Positions 21,765 through 32,976 of a stretch of DNA of 64,000 bases are shown piece after piece (position 1 is the first letter of the stretch; every line of letters starts with the position of its first letter). The stretch is from Zantedeschia hybrid cultivar (taxonomy: Eukaryota > Streptophyta > Magnoliopsida > Alismatales > Araceae). The stretch covers positions 33,695,734 through 33,759,733 of the forward strand of contig JARZZO010000014.1 in the NCBI GenBank assembly GCA_030544215.1. Reading direction: 5' to 3'. The position numbers and the translations under genes were made by a program. The notes beneath the pieces were generated by a model. That model worked only from the letters and a program-made list of their open reading frames with translations, ran no database searches and was not told the origin of the DNA.

Positions 21765-22998
21765 GCCTTAAAAGGCGTCGACACCAGTGGTCGCCTTTTG
21801 AAAGGCGTCGACATCCTCAGACGCCATTAGCACAGAAATCCAGAAATTCCAGAAAACATAACTCAGGGGAGTTCTGCCTTGAAAGGCGTCATGGCCACCC
21901 GACGCTTATTCAAATCGCGTCGTCCACCCATGACGTCTTTTAGTCCCAGAATCTCCGAACTGGCAGACTCTCAGTAAGGCGATTCCTGCCTAAAAGGCGT
22001 TGTGATGGCCCGACGCCCTTCAAAAAGACGTCTCCCATGCACGACGTCTTTCAACCCCAGGAACCAGAGTCTGCATGAGCCCGAGGGCTCCATTTCCAAC
22101 CCCCAACAACCCCAAAATCACCAAAAAACGGAGGAGAAAGAGGGGCAATCCAATCCACCGGAAATCACACTCCTAGAAATCCCCCATATCAACAAGAAGA
22201 ACTCCTAAACATGCTTGTTCTACTCCCCAAAACCAAAGATCCATAACATGCTCAAACGGGGAAAACATGGTTTAAACACAATACTATGGGAACCGTCACC
22301 CTACCGGATACTTGAACGCCTCCGAGCTTCAAGCCGTCCACCCGTCTCGCCCCACGCCGCCGCCGGTACCGCCGTGGTCGTCCTTACTCCACCGTGACGT
22401 CGGCCGCCGTCCGGAGAGTAAAACGCCGCAGTGGAAGTGGAGGTGGTAGTGGTAGGAGCTAGGTAGAGGATGGAGTGGAGGGAGAGATGAAATGGTGGGA
22501 GGAAAAGAGGGAGGAGGAGGAATCGCCGCCGAGTTCGCTGGAAGGGAAGGTGAGAAAGAGAGAGGGAAGAAAAATGAGGGAAAGAAGGAGGGCTCGCGGG
22601 GTTAACCAGAGACTGGCTAAAACGCGTCGACATCTGCAGACGCCTATCAGGTGATGTGACGGCTGCTCTGACAAGACTCTGAAACGCGTCGTTCGAGGCA
22701 GACGCCGTTCAGACGACTTGTCAGGGCCGTACTCTGACAAGCCCAGAGTCGCAGTCTGAAAGACGTCGATACACGTGGACGCCGTTCAGGCGACACGACA
22801 GGGCCGTACTCTCTTGGCCCAAAACCAACCCACGTGGCACCCACGTGGCAGAACCTGAAACGCGTCTGCAACGGTGGACGCCGTTCAAAACGCGTCTCGA
22901 TGTCCTGACGCGAATCGTTACAGAACCTCAGCCCTCACTAAGGTCAAAACTACAGGGTCCGACCCCGAAAATCGGATCCGAAAGTCTCGATCCTTACA
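21765..22998 (-). mobile_element. Truncated LTR of a Gypsy-related family
   Basis: Minus-oriented LTR start: on the minus strand it begins TGTAAGGATCGAGACTTTCG at 22998, as other LTRs of the group begin TGTAAGGATTGAG. It contains repeated GCGTCG…CGACGC dyads (for example near 21780, 21890, 22620, 22690 and 22860). It aligns with the CT-rich and CCGCCGGTACCGCC parts of 30400-30530 in reverse. The other half, ending in GTTACA, is missing at about 21765. It interrupts a TIR-element fragment. Confidence 0.65.
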
Positions 22999-23465
22999 TC
23001 AACACCTTAGAACACTTAGGTCAACTAAGCTAACTGAGTTCACCCTGCTAGAAATAGTCGAAACACTGAGCTTGGAAAGGTACAATAGAGGGAGGCTTGA
23101 GATTTAAAGAGAAAGGAGGGTGAAGTTTTTGTAAAGTAATCGATGTCGGATTAAAAAGGCACAACTGTGAATCCCGCCCGGGGGGGAGTTGTCTCGAGCT
23201 CGGCTCACCAGGAAAGTAACTCATTTTGGGCTCAATTCCTTAGCATACTTTTAACTTAACTCAGCTAAATAAAATGAGTTCACCCAGTTAGAAATAATCG
23301 AATCGCTAAGCTTGGAAAGGGATAGTAGAGGGAGGATTGAGGGAGGCTTGAGATTTAAAGAGATAGTGGGGTGAAGTTTTTGTAAAGTAGCCAATGTTGG
23401 ACTAGAAAGGCACAACTGTAAATCCCAGCTGGGGGGAGACTTGGTGGAGGGTCACCAACGTGCTC
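22999..23465. mobile_element. Fragments of the GCTCGAGCTCGG TIR element
   Basis: Two partial copies in a row, 22999-23185 and 23186-23465. Both have AGCTTGGAAAGG, GAGGGAGG, TTGAGATTTAAAGAGA and AAATCCCGCC/AAATCCCAGC landmarks, as at 11150-11300. No coding sequence. Confidence 0.55.
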
Positions 23466-23705
23466 CTGGTCGGCAATTGCTTACTAAGGACCACAAATCT
23501 CATCTCTGCCTCAAACAAGAAACAATGGTACTTCACCCTCAAGGAAATCATAAAGAGTCTAGTCATATAGTGTGGCCAGTACTGTAAAAACTCATTACTG
23601 TTTCACAAGGGTTACATGATAAGAATATACAAACATTCACGGTGTTCATCATTTCAAGACAATCATTCTTTCACAAGGATAACAATTTATCAAAGAATTA
23701 TGTCT
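23466..23705. repeat. Fragment of the A/B/C repeat block
   Basis: Matches 19860-20095 (CAATTGCTTACTAAGGACCA, ATCATAAAGAGTCTAGTCAT). No gene seen. It is cut by the LINE tail that follows. Confidence 0.65.
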
Positions 23706-23714
23706 GTAACTTAA

Positions 23715-24216
23715 GTTTTTAGAACTTTTCTATGCTTGTGGTACTATCAATGTGCAATGGAAGGTTCTATGCAGATTGTTTCATATTAGATGGGTAGAAC
23801 GCTTCAGTTTTGGAGTTAATCAGATGGTGGGAACAAGTGTGCCCCTTTCCTTCACAGCAAAAATTGTGGTATCTGATTTGTCCTGTTCTTTTGTGGGCTA
23901 TTTGGTGTGAAAAAAATAGGAGAAGATTTAGTGATCGATGCAACAATACAGGTGATAATGAGAAGTGCAATCAGATGGGTTTACTTTGGAGAGGGCTAAA
24001 TTGTGGAGGAGCGTGTTCTCTTGATGCTCTCTGAATCATCAGTTTTATCTACTTGATAAAACAGGTTTTGTTGTTATCCTGTGTTTTGTTATCTTTTCTG
24101 TTTTTATTTGCGGCCTTGGTAGGCAGTGTGTTCCCTTTAAAGGCTTATTAGTGTGCCTTCCTTGTATCCGCTTACTGTTGTTTCAATGGAATTGTGACTT
24201 TTGTCACCATCAAAAA
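23715..24216 (+). mobile_element. 5'-truncated LINE: C-terminal ORF2 and 3' end
   Basis: Plus strand encodes WYLICPVLLWAIWCEKNRRR, the hallmark after the zf-RVT domain in plant LINEs. About 180 bp of 3' UTR follow, ending TTGTCACCATCAAAAAATAG at 24216. It is a short truncated insertion of a different subfamily from the one at 20.3 kb (the tail sequences differ). Confidence 0.75.
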
Positions 24217-24224
24217 ATAGTGAG

Positions 24225-24771
24225 GAAGGCATGCAGACAGCTCTTGCATAGGCCACATCCTCAAATCCATAGAACTTTCAGAAAGAATGGACATACACAA
24301 GAAATAAGAGCAAAACAAATACCTTAGAGCAGATGCATCAGATTGGAGAGAGGCTTCAAGGGCTGCATCCTCATAAGTAGAATGTGCAGGATGAATTATT
24401 GGATGACTCTGGGAGGAGTAAACAAGGGTACACTGTTTTATGAACAGCGTGGGAGTTCTACGTCAGCAGACTGTCAATACCCAAAGATATAACTAAAACT
24501 TCAATTTAATAATCATATTGAGAGATTGATAATAGTCAATGAAAGACAATAATTCTAGAAATGGACAGCTAAGAAGATGTTCGAAGAGGCATAATTTCAC
24601 ATAACATAAACAGATAAGCATTTCATGTACTCTTTAGTACTTATTCTTTGACATCATTACATAAAGTGTAAAATCACACCCACTCCAGAACCATCTACGT
24701 ATGTACATATACACACATGCACGCGCGCGCACACACACAGAGATAAGGGAGAGATAAATAGGCACATATAG

Positions 24772-24839
<68 letters not shown>

Positions 24840-25500
24840 GAATTGGTTTTAGAACTTGGTACCCATGGCGTCGGCTGCTAAAAGAGGAGGAAGGGAAGGT
24901 TGCTAGCTAGCAAGGCAGTATCGGGTGGGTGCTGGAAGAGGTGTCTTTCACATGCTAATGCTCTGATAATAGCCATAGCTACTGCTCTGATAGTCTGAAG
25001 CATCAGAAGGAAGGATCAGTTTGTCAAGGAAGAGGATGGATGGAAAAGAGTCATCGGTAGGAGGAGAAGGGTGTGGCAGAAGAGTTAAGGCCAGATGCAT
25101 CTCTGCTCTGGTGGGTAGAGAGTGCTGTATGTGGCTGCAGAAGGGTCATTGGACCAACAAGTGGAAGGAGGCAATATAAAGCTGGCACTGTAATGGGAAA
25201 TGACACAGAAGCTAGGCATTAAGTATCAGAGATGACAGTTAGATGGTTAAAAACAGACCAACCAGTGATGTTATGGATATATGAATAGAAGGTACTGAGA
25301 AAAGAACTTGAACCAAAACAGTTCATGCCGTTTTTCAGGTTTCCAAGTTGGCGTCGAATCGCAAATTAGCCAACCCTCCTTTGTGGCATATGTTACTAGA
25401 GGTTTTAGTGGGGCGTGGGCTATAACCAATAAATCAACCAATGTGTGGTGGTTACAATTAATAGACATAAAAAGGACGTACAACAATCCATCAGTATACA
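24225..25500 (-). pseudogene. Fragments of an unrecognised gene (exon-like pieces with splice sites)
   Basis: Minus-strand exon-like segments. At 25310-25450 the frame is HTLVDLLVIAHAPLKPLVTY, ATKEGWLI, PTWKPEKRHELFWF. At about 24343-24440 it is YSSQSHPIIHPAHSTYEDAA, LEASLQSDASALR, followed by GTATTTG, a possible donor. At about 24235-24290 it is YGFEDVAYARAVCMPSS after an AG. These read like real coding sequence and lie on the strand of the ATPase gene, but I do not recognise the family. The first piece is duplicated at 21370-21722. A GA microsatellite sits between pieces. No start, stop or complete frame is visible, so I treat it as partial. Confidence 0.35.
24777..24835. repeat. (GA)n microsatellite
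   Basis: About 29 perfect GA units, preceded at 24710-24740 by a short CACACACGCGCGCACACA tract. Confidence 0.97.
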
Positions 25501-25599
25501 TGTTCACATGCTACCAAACATTCGCTTATAGATATTTTTAAGGTAACTGATGCTATCCCTCTCAAAAGTGGTTCTCAAAAAGACATGTTTGAGTAGGGA

Positions 25600-26600
25600 T
25601 GCAAGTAGGTGTCAACCTGCAAAATGGGTTATGTTAAAAATCAAGAAGAGTTCAAGCTGAAGACCATTTTAAAAGCTCAATCCTCAGAACACCCTTTTGG
25701 AGAAGAAAGATAACAGAGACAAATATCTAGAATGTTGTGGGTCGAAGAGGGAGATTTAAGTATTATAGTTTCATAAAAATTCATATGGAAGAAGAAGATG
25801 ATTATTGTTTTGAAGTTTTGCTCCTCCTGGTTAGAAGACAAGGAGAAAATCTTGGATGAGATTATCCTATTTTATAAAGAATTGTCCTCTAAAGAGAAAA
25901 GGTAAGTATCCTAGATGGATAGACCCACAAGCTACTGAACTTACTACAAAGGAAATCTCCTTGTTACTGCAGGAAGTTAAAGTAGCAGTATTCAGCCTAG
26001 GAGAAGAGAAAGCCCCACATCCTGATTGCTATTCCACGATCTTTTTCCAAACTTTGTTAAAGTGGACATCAACAGTGTTAAAGAATTCCTAAATAAAGGC
26101 AGAGGGTGGCTGTGTGTTTGTGTGTCTGTGTGTACCTTAACCGAAACTTTTTATATTAATACCTAAAAAGGACAATGCCGAGGAATTATAAAATCATTGC
26201 CATGGTCCTTGCTGCAAGACTTGGTAAAGTAGTGGGGGGATAGTGGAGGAAAGCCCATCAGATTTTGTCAATGGCAAAGGACTCAAAGATGCTTTCCTCT
26301 GGGCTCATGAAGTTCTGTTTTCCCTCAGAAGACTGAGACCAGAATCGCATGTAAGTTGGATTTTAATAAGACGTATGGAGAGAAAGAAATGATATCACCT
26401 TCAGGGGGCTGCAAATCTTGTGTAGAGAATAGGCTGCGTTAAAGCAATCACCCTCACATGCTCATGGAGCAGATATATTATCTGGATACACGCAGATAAG
26501 CGGAAGAAAACTTTGGACACTCTCTTGCAAATTTTTATTTTGATTTCCACTGTCTGCAGAATGATTCTTTAGATAATATAGTGACTTCTGTTGTGGCAAG
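25600..26600 (+). mobile_element. LINE ORF2 remnant: pre-RT linker and start of reverse transcriptase
   Basis: The plus strand reads LWVEEGDLSII, ILDEIILFYKELSS, then EVKVAVFSLGEEKAPHPDCY near 25975-26040. Plant LINEs have W-x-x-EGD, FYxxLF and KxAVFSLGxxKAPGPDGF here. Then YKIIAMVLAARLGKVV and CKLDFNKTY at 26180-26370 match RT blocks. Stops and frame changes are frequent. A GTGTGTTTGTGTGTCTGTGTG tract at 26110-26132 disturbs the RT. The 3' end is not defined. Confidence 0.7.
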
Positions 26601-26663
26601 GAATCTACTCTCTTGCAACTAGTTGTATTACTTCTTTATTCTAAAATAAAATTGGTGGTACCA

Positions 26664-26666
<3 letters not shown>

Positions 26667-26760
<94 letters not shown>
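26667..26760. repeat. Compound (CT)n(TA)n microsatellite
   Basis: About 16 CT units run directly into about 30 TA units. The following 175 bp to 26935 show nothing I can assign. Confidence 0.97.
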
Positions 26761-26762
<2 letters not shown>

Positions 26763-26937
26763 CATTGTAGCTATCTAATTCAAAATCAGATGGTCATGAG
26801 GCTGTGTAGTTAAACTGCATGCACTGTTGCAAAACACATTCTAGCACTCATCTACGTGAGGCATGCTACAATGCGGCTGGTGGTTAAACCACATGGCACT
26901 TTGGTCATTTAAACCCCTTGATTGGTGATGAAAACTA

Positions 26938-27967
26938 AAATGGTGTCGGGACCAGGTGAAGAGACCTTCGGTTTGGCTCGATAGAACGCAGTTTTAGGCG
27001 TTAAATGGTGTCGGGACCAGGTGACGCCATTTAGAATGGCGTCAAGACTAGGTGATGCGATTCAACGGCCCAATTTTTCGGTTCCCGAGGCCAGCGTGGG
27101 ATAAAGAGCTGAATGACATCGCCATTGGGCGACGCCATTCGGGCCAGTATCCCTGGTCCCAGTGACTTAGTAAAAAATTGAACATGTTTAAAGGTCTTGA
27201 ATGACGTCGGCTATGGGCGACGCAATTCAAGATAGAATCCGATTAATTCATACAATTAACATGTATATACATTATTAGATAATTTGGTTAAATGCATGTT
27301 CGAAACCGTACTTTGAAGACGAGGGTTTACACGTGACCGGATCGCACTGTGTTGTGTTTTGTGTGATCGTGGACCTACAATGACAGTTGTTAGCGCTTAG
27401 GCACCCTGTGTCGGTGTGGGAGTGACAACGCCTATGAGAGAGTAGTGGGGTGACACCTAAAGAGAGGGTCACATGGTGTACCCCGGAGTATAGTTAGTAC
27501 CGGTGTGGGAATGGTACATTCGGAGTGTCACTCGTGGCTGGGAGGAGCAGATTTACTTAGGTGGTAGGGATCGGAGGATCCTAAGTCCATTTCGATGAGA
27601 CTCACCCCTGCGGTTTTTTAGGTAAGGGTTCTAAATAGGCGTAGTGTGGAGGGGTCTCGTCTCGGGTTGGACGCCAGTAGCCTTCGTTCCGGGATATGCC
27701 CCGATGTAGTTATTATTTCCTTTTCAGGCCTATACACTTAATTATTTCCTTTTCAGTTGGAATATATAATTATTTGTTAAGTCGAGCCGAATTGTAATCA
27801 TTTTTAATTCCTGCGCTTCCTTTACAATGCGATGTGATGTGGATTATTTAGCTTAGTTTATCATTTATTTCCCAGACTTATCGAGATCCTAGCTTGGCTC
27901 CAGATTTTAATGATTCAGTACCCATTTAGCAATCGAATCTCCGATTATAAGGTAGCAGGTCGTTACA
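26938..27967 (+). mobile_element. Truncated Gypsy-family LTR (3' half)
   Basis: Aligns with 30860-32111 and 36290-37556 in the same orientation: ACGTGACCGGATCGCACTGT, GTGACAGTTGTTAGCGCTTA, CGGGATATGCCCCGATG. It ends GTAGCAGGTCGTTACA at 27967. The 5' half of the LTR and any internal region are absent. It directly abuts the truncated Cassandra LTR, so both were cut at one junction. Confidence 0.85.
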
Positions 27968-28436
27968 TTTAGTCTATTTAACATCATCTTATACATGGTG
28001 TTACAATCTACCCCCCTTAGATAAGCGACGTCCTCGTCGCTATATCACAACTATTCCAAATCATTAGGCATGTAAGATTATAGAGGTGGCTCCTACAGGC
28101 TCAAGAGGTGGCTTCTACTATGTAGCACTTTGTCCCATATGGGTTCAAGAGGTGGCTCTCATAGTATAACACTTTGCCCTATGTGGCGCTTAGCTCCCAC
28201 ACTTCTGGTTGGTGTCAGGCTCTGTTACCATTTGTTACGACTATTCAACTAATTGGCCTAACAACTATGCTAGTTAGTAGACTTCCCAGGAAGGTCACCC
28301 ATCCTAGGACTTCTCCTAACCGAGCAGACTTAACTTCAGAGTTCTTGCCAACTCGAGCTCCGAAAAATGGCTAATCGGTGTTATTAGTAGCTTATTGATT
28401 TAGTCTATTTAACATCTTCTTATACGGGGTGTTACA
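27968..28436 (-). mobile_element. Cassandra TRIM (one full LTR, one LTR stub)
   Basis: Minus-oriented. The 5' LTR is 28233-28436 (204 bp; minus strand TGTAACACCCCG…TCGTAACA). It holds the 5S rRNA-like promoter segment at about 28281-28350 (minus strand ACTCTGAAGTTAAGTCTGCT and CTAGGATGGGTGACC). The primer-binding site AATGGTAACAGAGCC is next to it at 28218-28232. The internal part is only ~227 bp, with a polypurine tract AAGGGGGGTAGA before the 3' LTR stub 27968-28005. It contains no ORF. Cassandra elements carry a Pol III-type 5S promoter and depend on other elements for enzymes. Confidence 0.88.
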
Positions 28437-28718
28437 CCCTGTCTCATCTAAATATTCTCATGATTCAATTGTCTATCAGCGATCTCAAAGTCAAATATTT
28501 TACTTTTAGATGACTCATCTTATTTATTTATTTAAATTATGATATTGCATAGCAAATATAAACTTAAGAACACACTGACTCTATTCTGCCAGTCGTGCCC
28601 TATTTTCTTATAAGACCGCATACTACGATGCATCAAGAGAACACACAGAAGAGTCAACCAACGTGGTAAAACTTCTATCGTAAATCAATCAATTGGTAAG
28701 ACTTGATGTGCAAACTTA
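28437..28718. repeat. Fragment of the A/B/C repeat block
   Basis: Parallels 13400-13690 and 62400-62690 (TTGTATAGCAAAT-like, GAACACACTGACTCTATTC, CTTGATGTGCAAACTTAG). It ends abruptly at 28718, where the hAT transposase sequence begins, so the junction is a deletion or recombination breakpoint. Confidence 0.7.
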
Positions 28719-29771
28719 GCTCGAGTTACCCTAAGGCGTAGTAACTCCCTTTGACCGATGTGTTCGAACATCAACGTGAGCACGTAGTTGTGGTTGTAGA
28801 TATAGGATATGATGAATTGGGCTGCCTTCACTGTCTCAACCACTTTTGCATCATTCCCAATATCTTCTAGCATCAAATCTAGGGAGTGAATAGAGCAAGG
28901 AACCCAAAATAGATATGGCCTCTTCTTCATCAATATTTGGCTAACAACTTTATATGAAGCTGCATTATTTGTTACAACTTGTACCGTACGATCTTCTTCG
29001 ACTTGCTCTATAATGTCACTAATTAACTTGAAAAGATATTCAACATTGTTTACCTTTCCACTAGCATCAACGGACTTCCAAAATATAGTCCAACTTGACA
29101 GGATATAAGGAAGTTGATCAAACTTCTTCTCGTTATTCCTATTCAAATAATGTTATAGAGAATGTCTCAATTAACTAAAAAATATAATATATTAATCTAA
29201 AAAATACAATAACTAATCCAAGGTACTCACCTGTCCAACAATCTGTCATTATTGTGTAGCTTCTTTCATCCCAAATTCGCTCGAATGACTTGATATACTC
29301 TTTGAGATCACTTACCTCTTGAGGAAGGTAAGTGTTGTATATCTCTTTGGAGGTTAATCTAAGAATACCCTTACCCACATCTCTAATAGCCTCAATCATA
29401 TCCTCCTAATAATGACCCTTTGCAACATTAGCCACTACATTGTTATAGAAAAACCATCTCGAAACAGCACGACCAATTTTTTTCTTTGCATAATTTCAAA
29501 TTATTCATGGCAGCCATGATCTATGGTTTTCTATCCCTTCGCCTTGTTTTGAAAGTATTTATAAGACCCACTCTAGGGTTATTGTCCATAGCCAGGTCAT
29601 GAATTTTCTCCTCGTTGGACCCCTGTCCGGACCCACTCCCTTGCCCAATGTATGGGTCGGTGAGTCTATACACTTCCTCCTCAGCATAAGATCTTCTATA
29701 TTTCTACTTTCCTCCATGGCTCAACGCAAATCATCTTTAAAAAAAAGATGATTTGAGACCAATTTAACAGA
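28719..29771 (-). pseudogene. hAT transposase, C-terminal half (DUF659 region), broken
   Basis: Minus strand in order: RAVSRWFFYNN-like N-terminal helix (about 29440-29480), then IEAIRDVGKGILRLTSKEIY, RSYTIMTDCWTG (family: TLMSDGWTD), then FWKSVDASGKVNNVEYLF, EDRTVQVVTNNAASYKVV, LFWVPCSIHSLDLMLEDIG, and RLRVTRAKFA. This matches the BED/DUF659 class of plant hAT transposases, which cut and paste hAT elements in the nucleus. In-frame stops occur (for example before EDMIEAI at 29400). The dimerisation domain and the element's right end are lost at 28719. The Gypsy element separates it from its N-terminal half at 37562-38000. Confidence 0.88.
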
Positions 29772-29776
29772 GATGA

Positions 29777-32111
29777 TATAAGGATTGAGGTTTTGGATCC
29801 GGTTATCGGGTTGATTTTTGGCGTCGGACCCTTTGGTTTGGGCCCACAACATGGGCACTTTATCGCATGGAATGCAGAATCGGCCGATCCCGATCCGGAT
29901 CGGCCGATTCGGATCGGGATCGGCAGGTCCCGATTCGGCCTATCCCGGCCGATTCCAGACGATCCAAGCCGATTCCGGCCGATCTGATCCCGATTCAGAT
30001 CGGGATCGGCGGGTCCCGATTCGAGGACCCGATCCGATCCCGATTCGAGGACCCGATCCGATCTGGAATTCCTTGCTTTATCGCGTCGAGCTTGCGAGAC
30101 ATGATTTTGAACAGCGTCGGCCTAAGGGGACGCCATTTAGGAGCTATGCGGAGGTGCCACGTGGCCGAGCGTTGAAGAGCGAGTGTACGGCCCCGGTCTG
30201 ATCGTCTGAAAGGCATCTTACATGATCGACGTCATTCAGAGGTTTACCAATGTACGACCCTGTCCCGTCATCTGAATGGTGTCGTCTGGGAACGACGCGA
30301 TTTAGCCTGTTTCAGTTTGACATCCGAGCCTTCCCTCCTTTCTCTTATTTCTCTCCTTCTCACTCTCTCTCTTCCCTCTCTCCGATCCATCCGTCCCCTT
30401 TTCCCCTTCTTTTCCACCACTCCGACACCCCTCTATCTCCCACCACTGCCATCTCTTCCGCAGCACTACACTCTCTGGATGGCGACCGACGTCCTGACGA
30501 AATGACGACGTCTACGGCGGTACCAGCGACGGCTTGTGGCGTGTCAGTTAGGCGGTAAAGAACAACGAGGAGTTCAAGCTAAACCGGTAGAGGGGCGATC
30601 CTTGCACGTGATTTGGTTGTTTTATCCATGTTTCCTGCTTTGGAGCATGTTGTGTGCGTGGAGATTTCGAGTAGAACAAGCATGTTTAGGGGAGAGGGGC
30701 TTTTCGATGAAAACGGTCATTTTTATGAAATGGGGTTCGGTGTGATCTTTAATCAGTTATTTGGATTCTCCCCTACTTCCTCCATTTTCAGCGTTTTTGG
30801 GTGTTTTAGGGAGGAGAGGGACCCCTGGTTTTGGCTCAGTGGAGGTCGGTTTCAGGCGTTAAATGGCGTTGAGACTAGGTGACGCAATTTAGAATGGAAT
30901 CGACTATGGTCGTCGCTATTTAACGACCCATTTTTCTAGTTCACGAGGCTAGCGTGGGATAAAAAGCTAAATGACGTCGGCCACGGGCGACGCCATTCAG
31001 GCCATTATCCCTGGGCCCCAGTGCTTGTGAGTAACTGAATCTGTTTGGGGGTCTTGAATAACGTCGGCCACGGGAGATGAGAGTTAACTTCTAAAATTAT
31101 CATGTATGTATCATGTTAGATAATGTGGTTAATTGCATGCTTGGAATCATACATCGGGGAGGGGATTTCTACGTGACCGGATCGCACTGTGTTATGTTTT
31201 GTGCGACTGTGGACCCAGAGTGACAGTTGTTTGCGCTTAGGCATCCTGTGTTGGTGTGGGGTGGGAGGGGGGGCAGTGTGGGTGTGGCAGGGTGACGCCT
31301 AGCTGGAGAGGGTCACCTGGTGTATCCCAGAGTATAGCTAGTACTAGTGTTAGTGGTACATTTGAAGTGTCACTCGTGGCTAGGAGGACGCAGAACTACC
31401 TAGAACTAGACAAGTCTGAGTAGCCAGTGTGTTATCAGAGGGGTTGTTGCTCCGTCCCATCGGGTCGGTGTTTTCCCGCGTTCGGCTGCGTGGTTTGTGG
31501 TTTTAGCCAAGACACTGGTTGTATACTCCAGTGTTGAGTTTGGTTGCTTGAGCTACCTAAGAGTTATGCATGTTGCATTTGCGAATGCTTGTGTTTACGA
31601 CTGCTTGGACTCATCCTGCTTACTCTCGCCATTGGTGGCGGTAGTTTTGCTGCTTTTATTTACAGTTTTCCTTTATATATGCGCTTACTTGGTAGTGTTT
31701 TCGGGAGGTGGGGATCGGGTGATCCCTACTGAGCCCATTTCTGTGTGGCTCACTCCCTAACATTTCAGGTGTAGACCTCTTGGCTAGCGTTAGCGTGTGA
31801 CTTTCTTCCTGGTGTGCGGGCCAGTAGCAATCTCAGTTCCGGGATATGCCCCGATGTTGTTGTACCTTTTCCCTTTACCTGTACATAATTTCTATGGACC
31901 TTGTAATTATTGTTGGACTGTATACGAACATTGATATTAAGCGTCTTGTGCATTTGTACTTTTCTTGTGGTCCGTGAGATTGTTTTATTTAGCCGTGTTT
32001 AGCATTTACTTCTCTCGACGTGTTGTTGGGATCCGAGTGTGAACCCGAAGGTGATGGTCCAATACTCATTTAGTAATCGGGTCCCTGATTATAGGGTGCC
32101 GGATTGTTACA
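29777..32111 (+). repeat. Gypsy 5' LTR (with a 210-bp hAT-like insertion)
   Basis: Begins TATAAGGATTGAGG and ends GGATTGTTACA. It contains a CT-rich tract at 30330-30440 and several inverted pairs around GACGTCG…CGACGCCATT (for example 30968-30998). The hAT-like copy lies at 29866-30075. It differs from the 3' LTR by many substitutions, so the element is old. Confidence 0.9.
29866..30075 (+). mobile_element. Short (210-bp) copy of the GATCGGCC hAT-like element
   Basis: Begins CATGGAATGCAGAATCGGCC and ends TCTGGAATTCCTTG. Its perfect 8-bp target duplication CTTTATCG lies at 29858-29865 and 30076-30083. The 3' LTR has the empty site at 35507-35514 within GACTCTTTATCGCGTCGAG, proving insertion into one LTR after the retrotransposon landed. 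The whole unit is built of GATCGGCCGATC/GATCGGGATCGG dyads and lacks the telomere-like array of the long copies. Confidence 0.9.
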
Positions 32112-32113
32112 GA

Positions 32114-32125
32114 TGGTATCAGAGC
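32114..32125 (+). other. Primer-binding site of the Gypsy element
   Basis: TGGTATCAGAGC two bases after the LTR end, complementary to initiator Met-tRNA. Confidence 0.9.
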
Positions 32126-32268
32126 TCGGTCTGGTCAAGTATGTGATAAACTAGGTTAAATATTATAGTCCAACAATGAGTACGAGTTCGTATAGGTGAT
32201 GGCTGCTGGCGTAGATTAATAGGTTTGATGCGCTTGATTCAGTTTACGATTTTCGTGTTTATAGAGTA

Positions 32269-32712
32269 ATGATGGTGCTGAAGAGGAGAGTTCCATTGGC
32301 TCGTAATTCGGGGAATGACGAGGGTAGTTTAGAGCCAGTTGGGCAGAAGGTGGTTTGTTCTGTGGAGATTCAGCTCCAGCGGGTTGTGAATGAGACAGAC
32401 CGATCAGAGCGAGGGCAGCAGAGCAAGAGCAAGTCGGCGAATCTTTCAGGTTCCTTTAAGTTCAAGTTCGAGAAGATGCTTCATGACGAGAACGAAGGCA
32501 GTCCGATTCAGCAGGAGCAGACGGTGGCTAACAGTCAGCAGGAAGCGAGTAAGGATACGGCAGGTCATTGTCCCCGCTGTGCTAGGAAGCATGTGCCCAA
32601 TGATCATCGATAGTTGTTTTGGTTGTGGAAGGCAGGGGCACCTTGTGAGAAATTGTCCCTACAAGAATAGAGTTGGTCAAGGATCGAGTGGTCAGAAGAA
32701 GCCCAGGACCTA
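32269..32712 (+). pseudogene. Gypsy gag remnant with zinc knuckle
   Basis: The downstream part encodes CFGCGRQGHLVRNCPY near 32619-32666, an intact CCHC knuckle, in a different frame from the upstream KMLHDENEGSPIQQEQ and CPRCARKHVPND part. At least one frameshift lies between. The N-terminal capsid region is not recognisable. It would have formed the nucleocapsid of the retrotransposon particle. Confidence 0.7.
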
Positions 32713-32976
32713 AAGTTGAGTGGTGTGTTCTTTTGGGAAAGGTCTGAGGTGCTAGGCGAGGTGAAGACTTCTATTTTATCTTTGTTGTAGTAGTCGTGGG
32801 TTCTTTTGGCGCATTTAATGTCTTTAAGATTTGGTGGAGAACTAATTTTGTATTATGCACCTCGTAAGGTTAATATATTGTTGCGTTGATCTTTCGGTAT
32901 TAGCTGAGATTGTAAAATGTGGTTAACTTGATGTTGGTTTGATCGACCGATTACACGGAGCCCCGTGGAGGTGTGA

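Noticed and set aside
29867..30216. Overlapping Arg/Asp/Pro/Ile-repeat frames (…RIGIGRSRF…) as a repeat protein
   Set aside because: They are translations of the GATCGG dyads of the hAT-like element and open in several frames at once.
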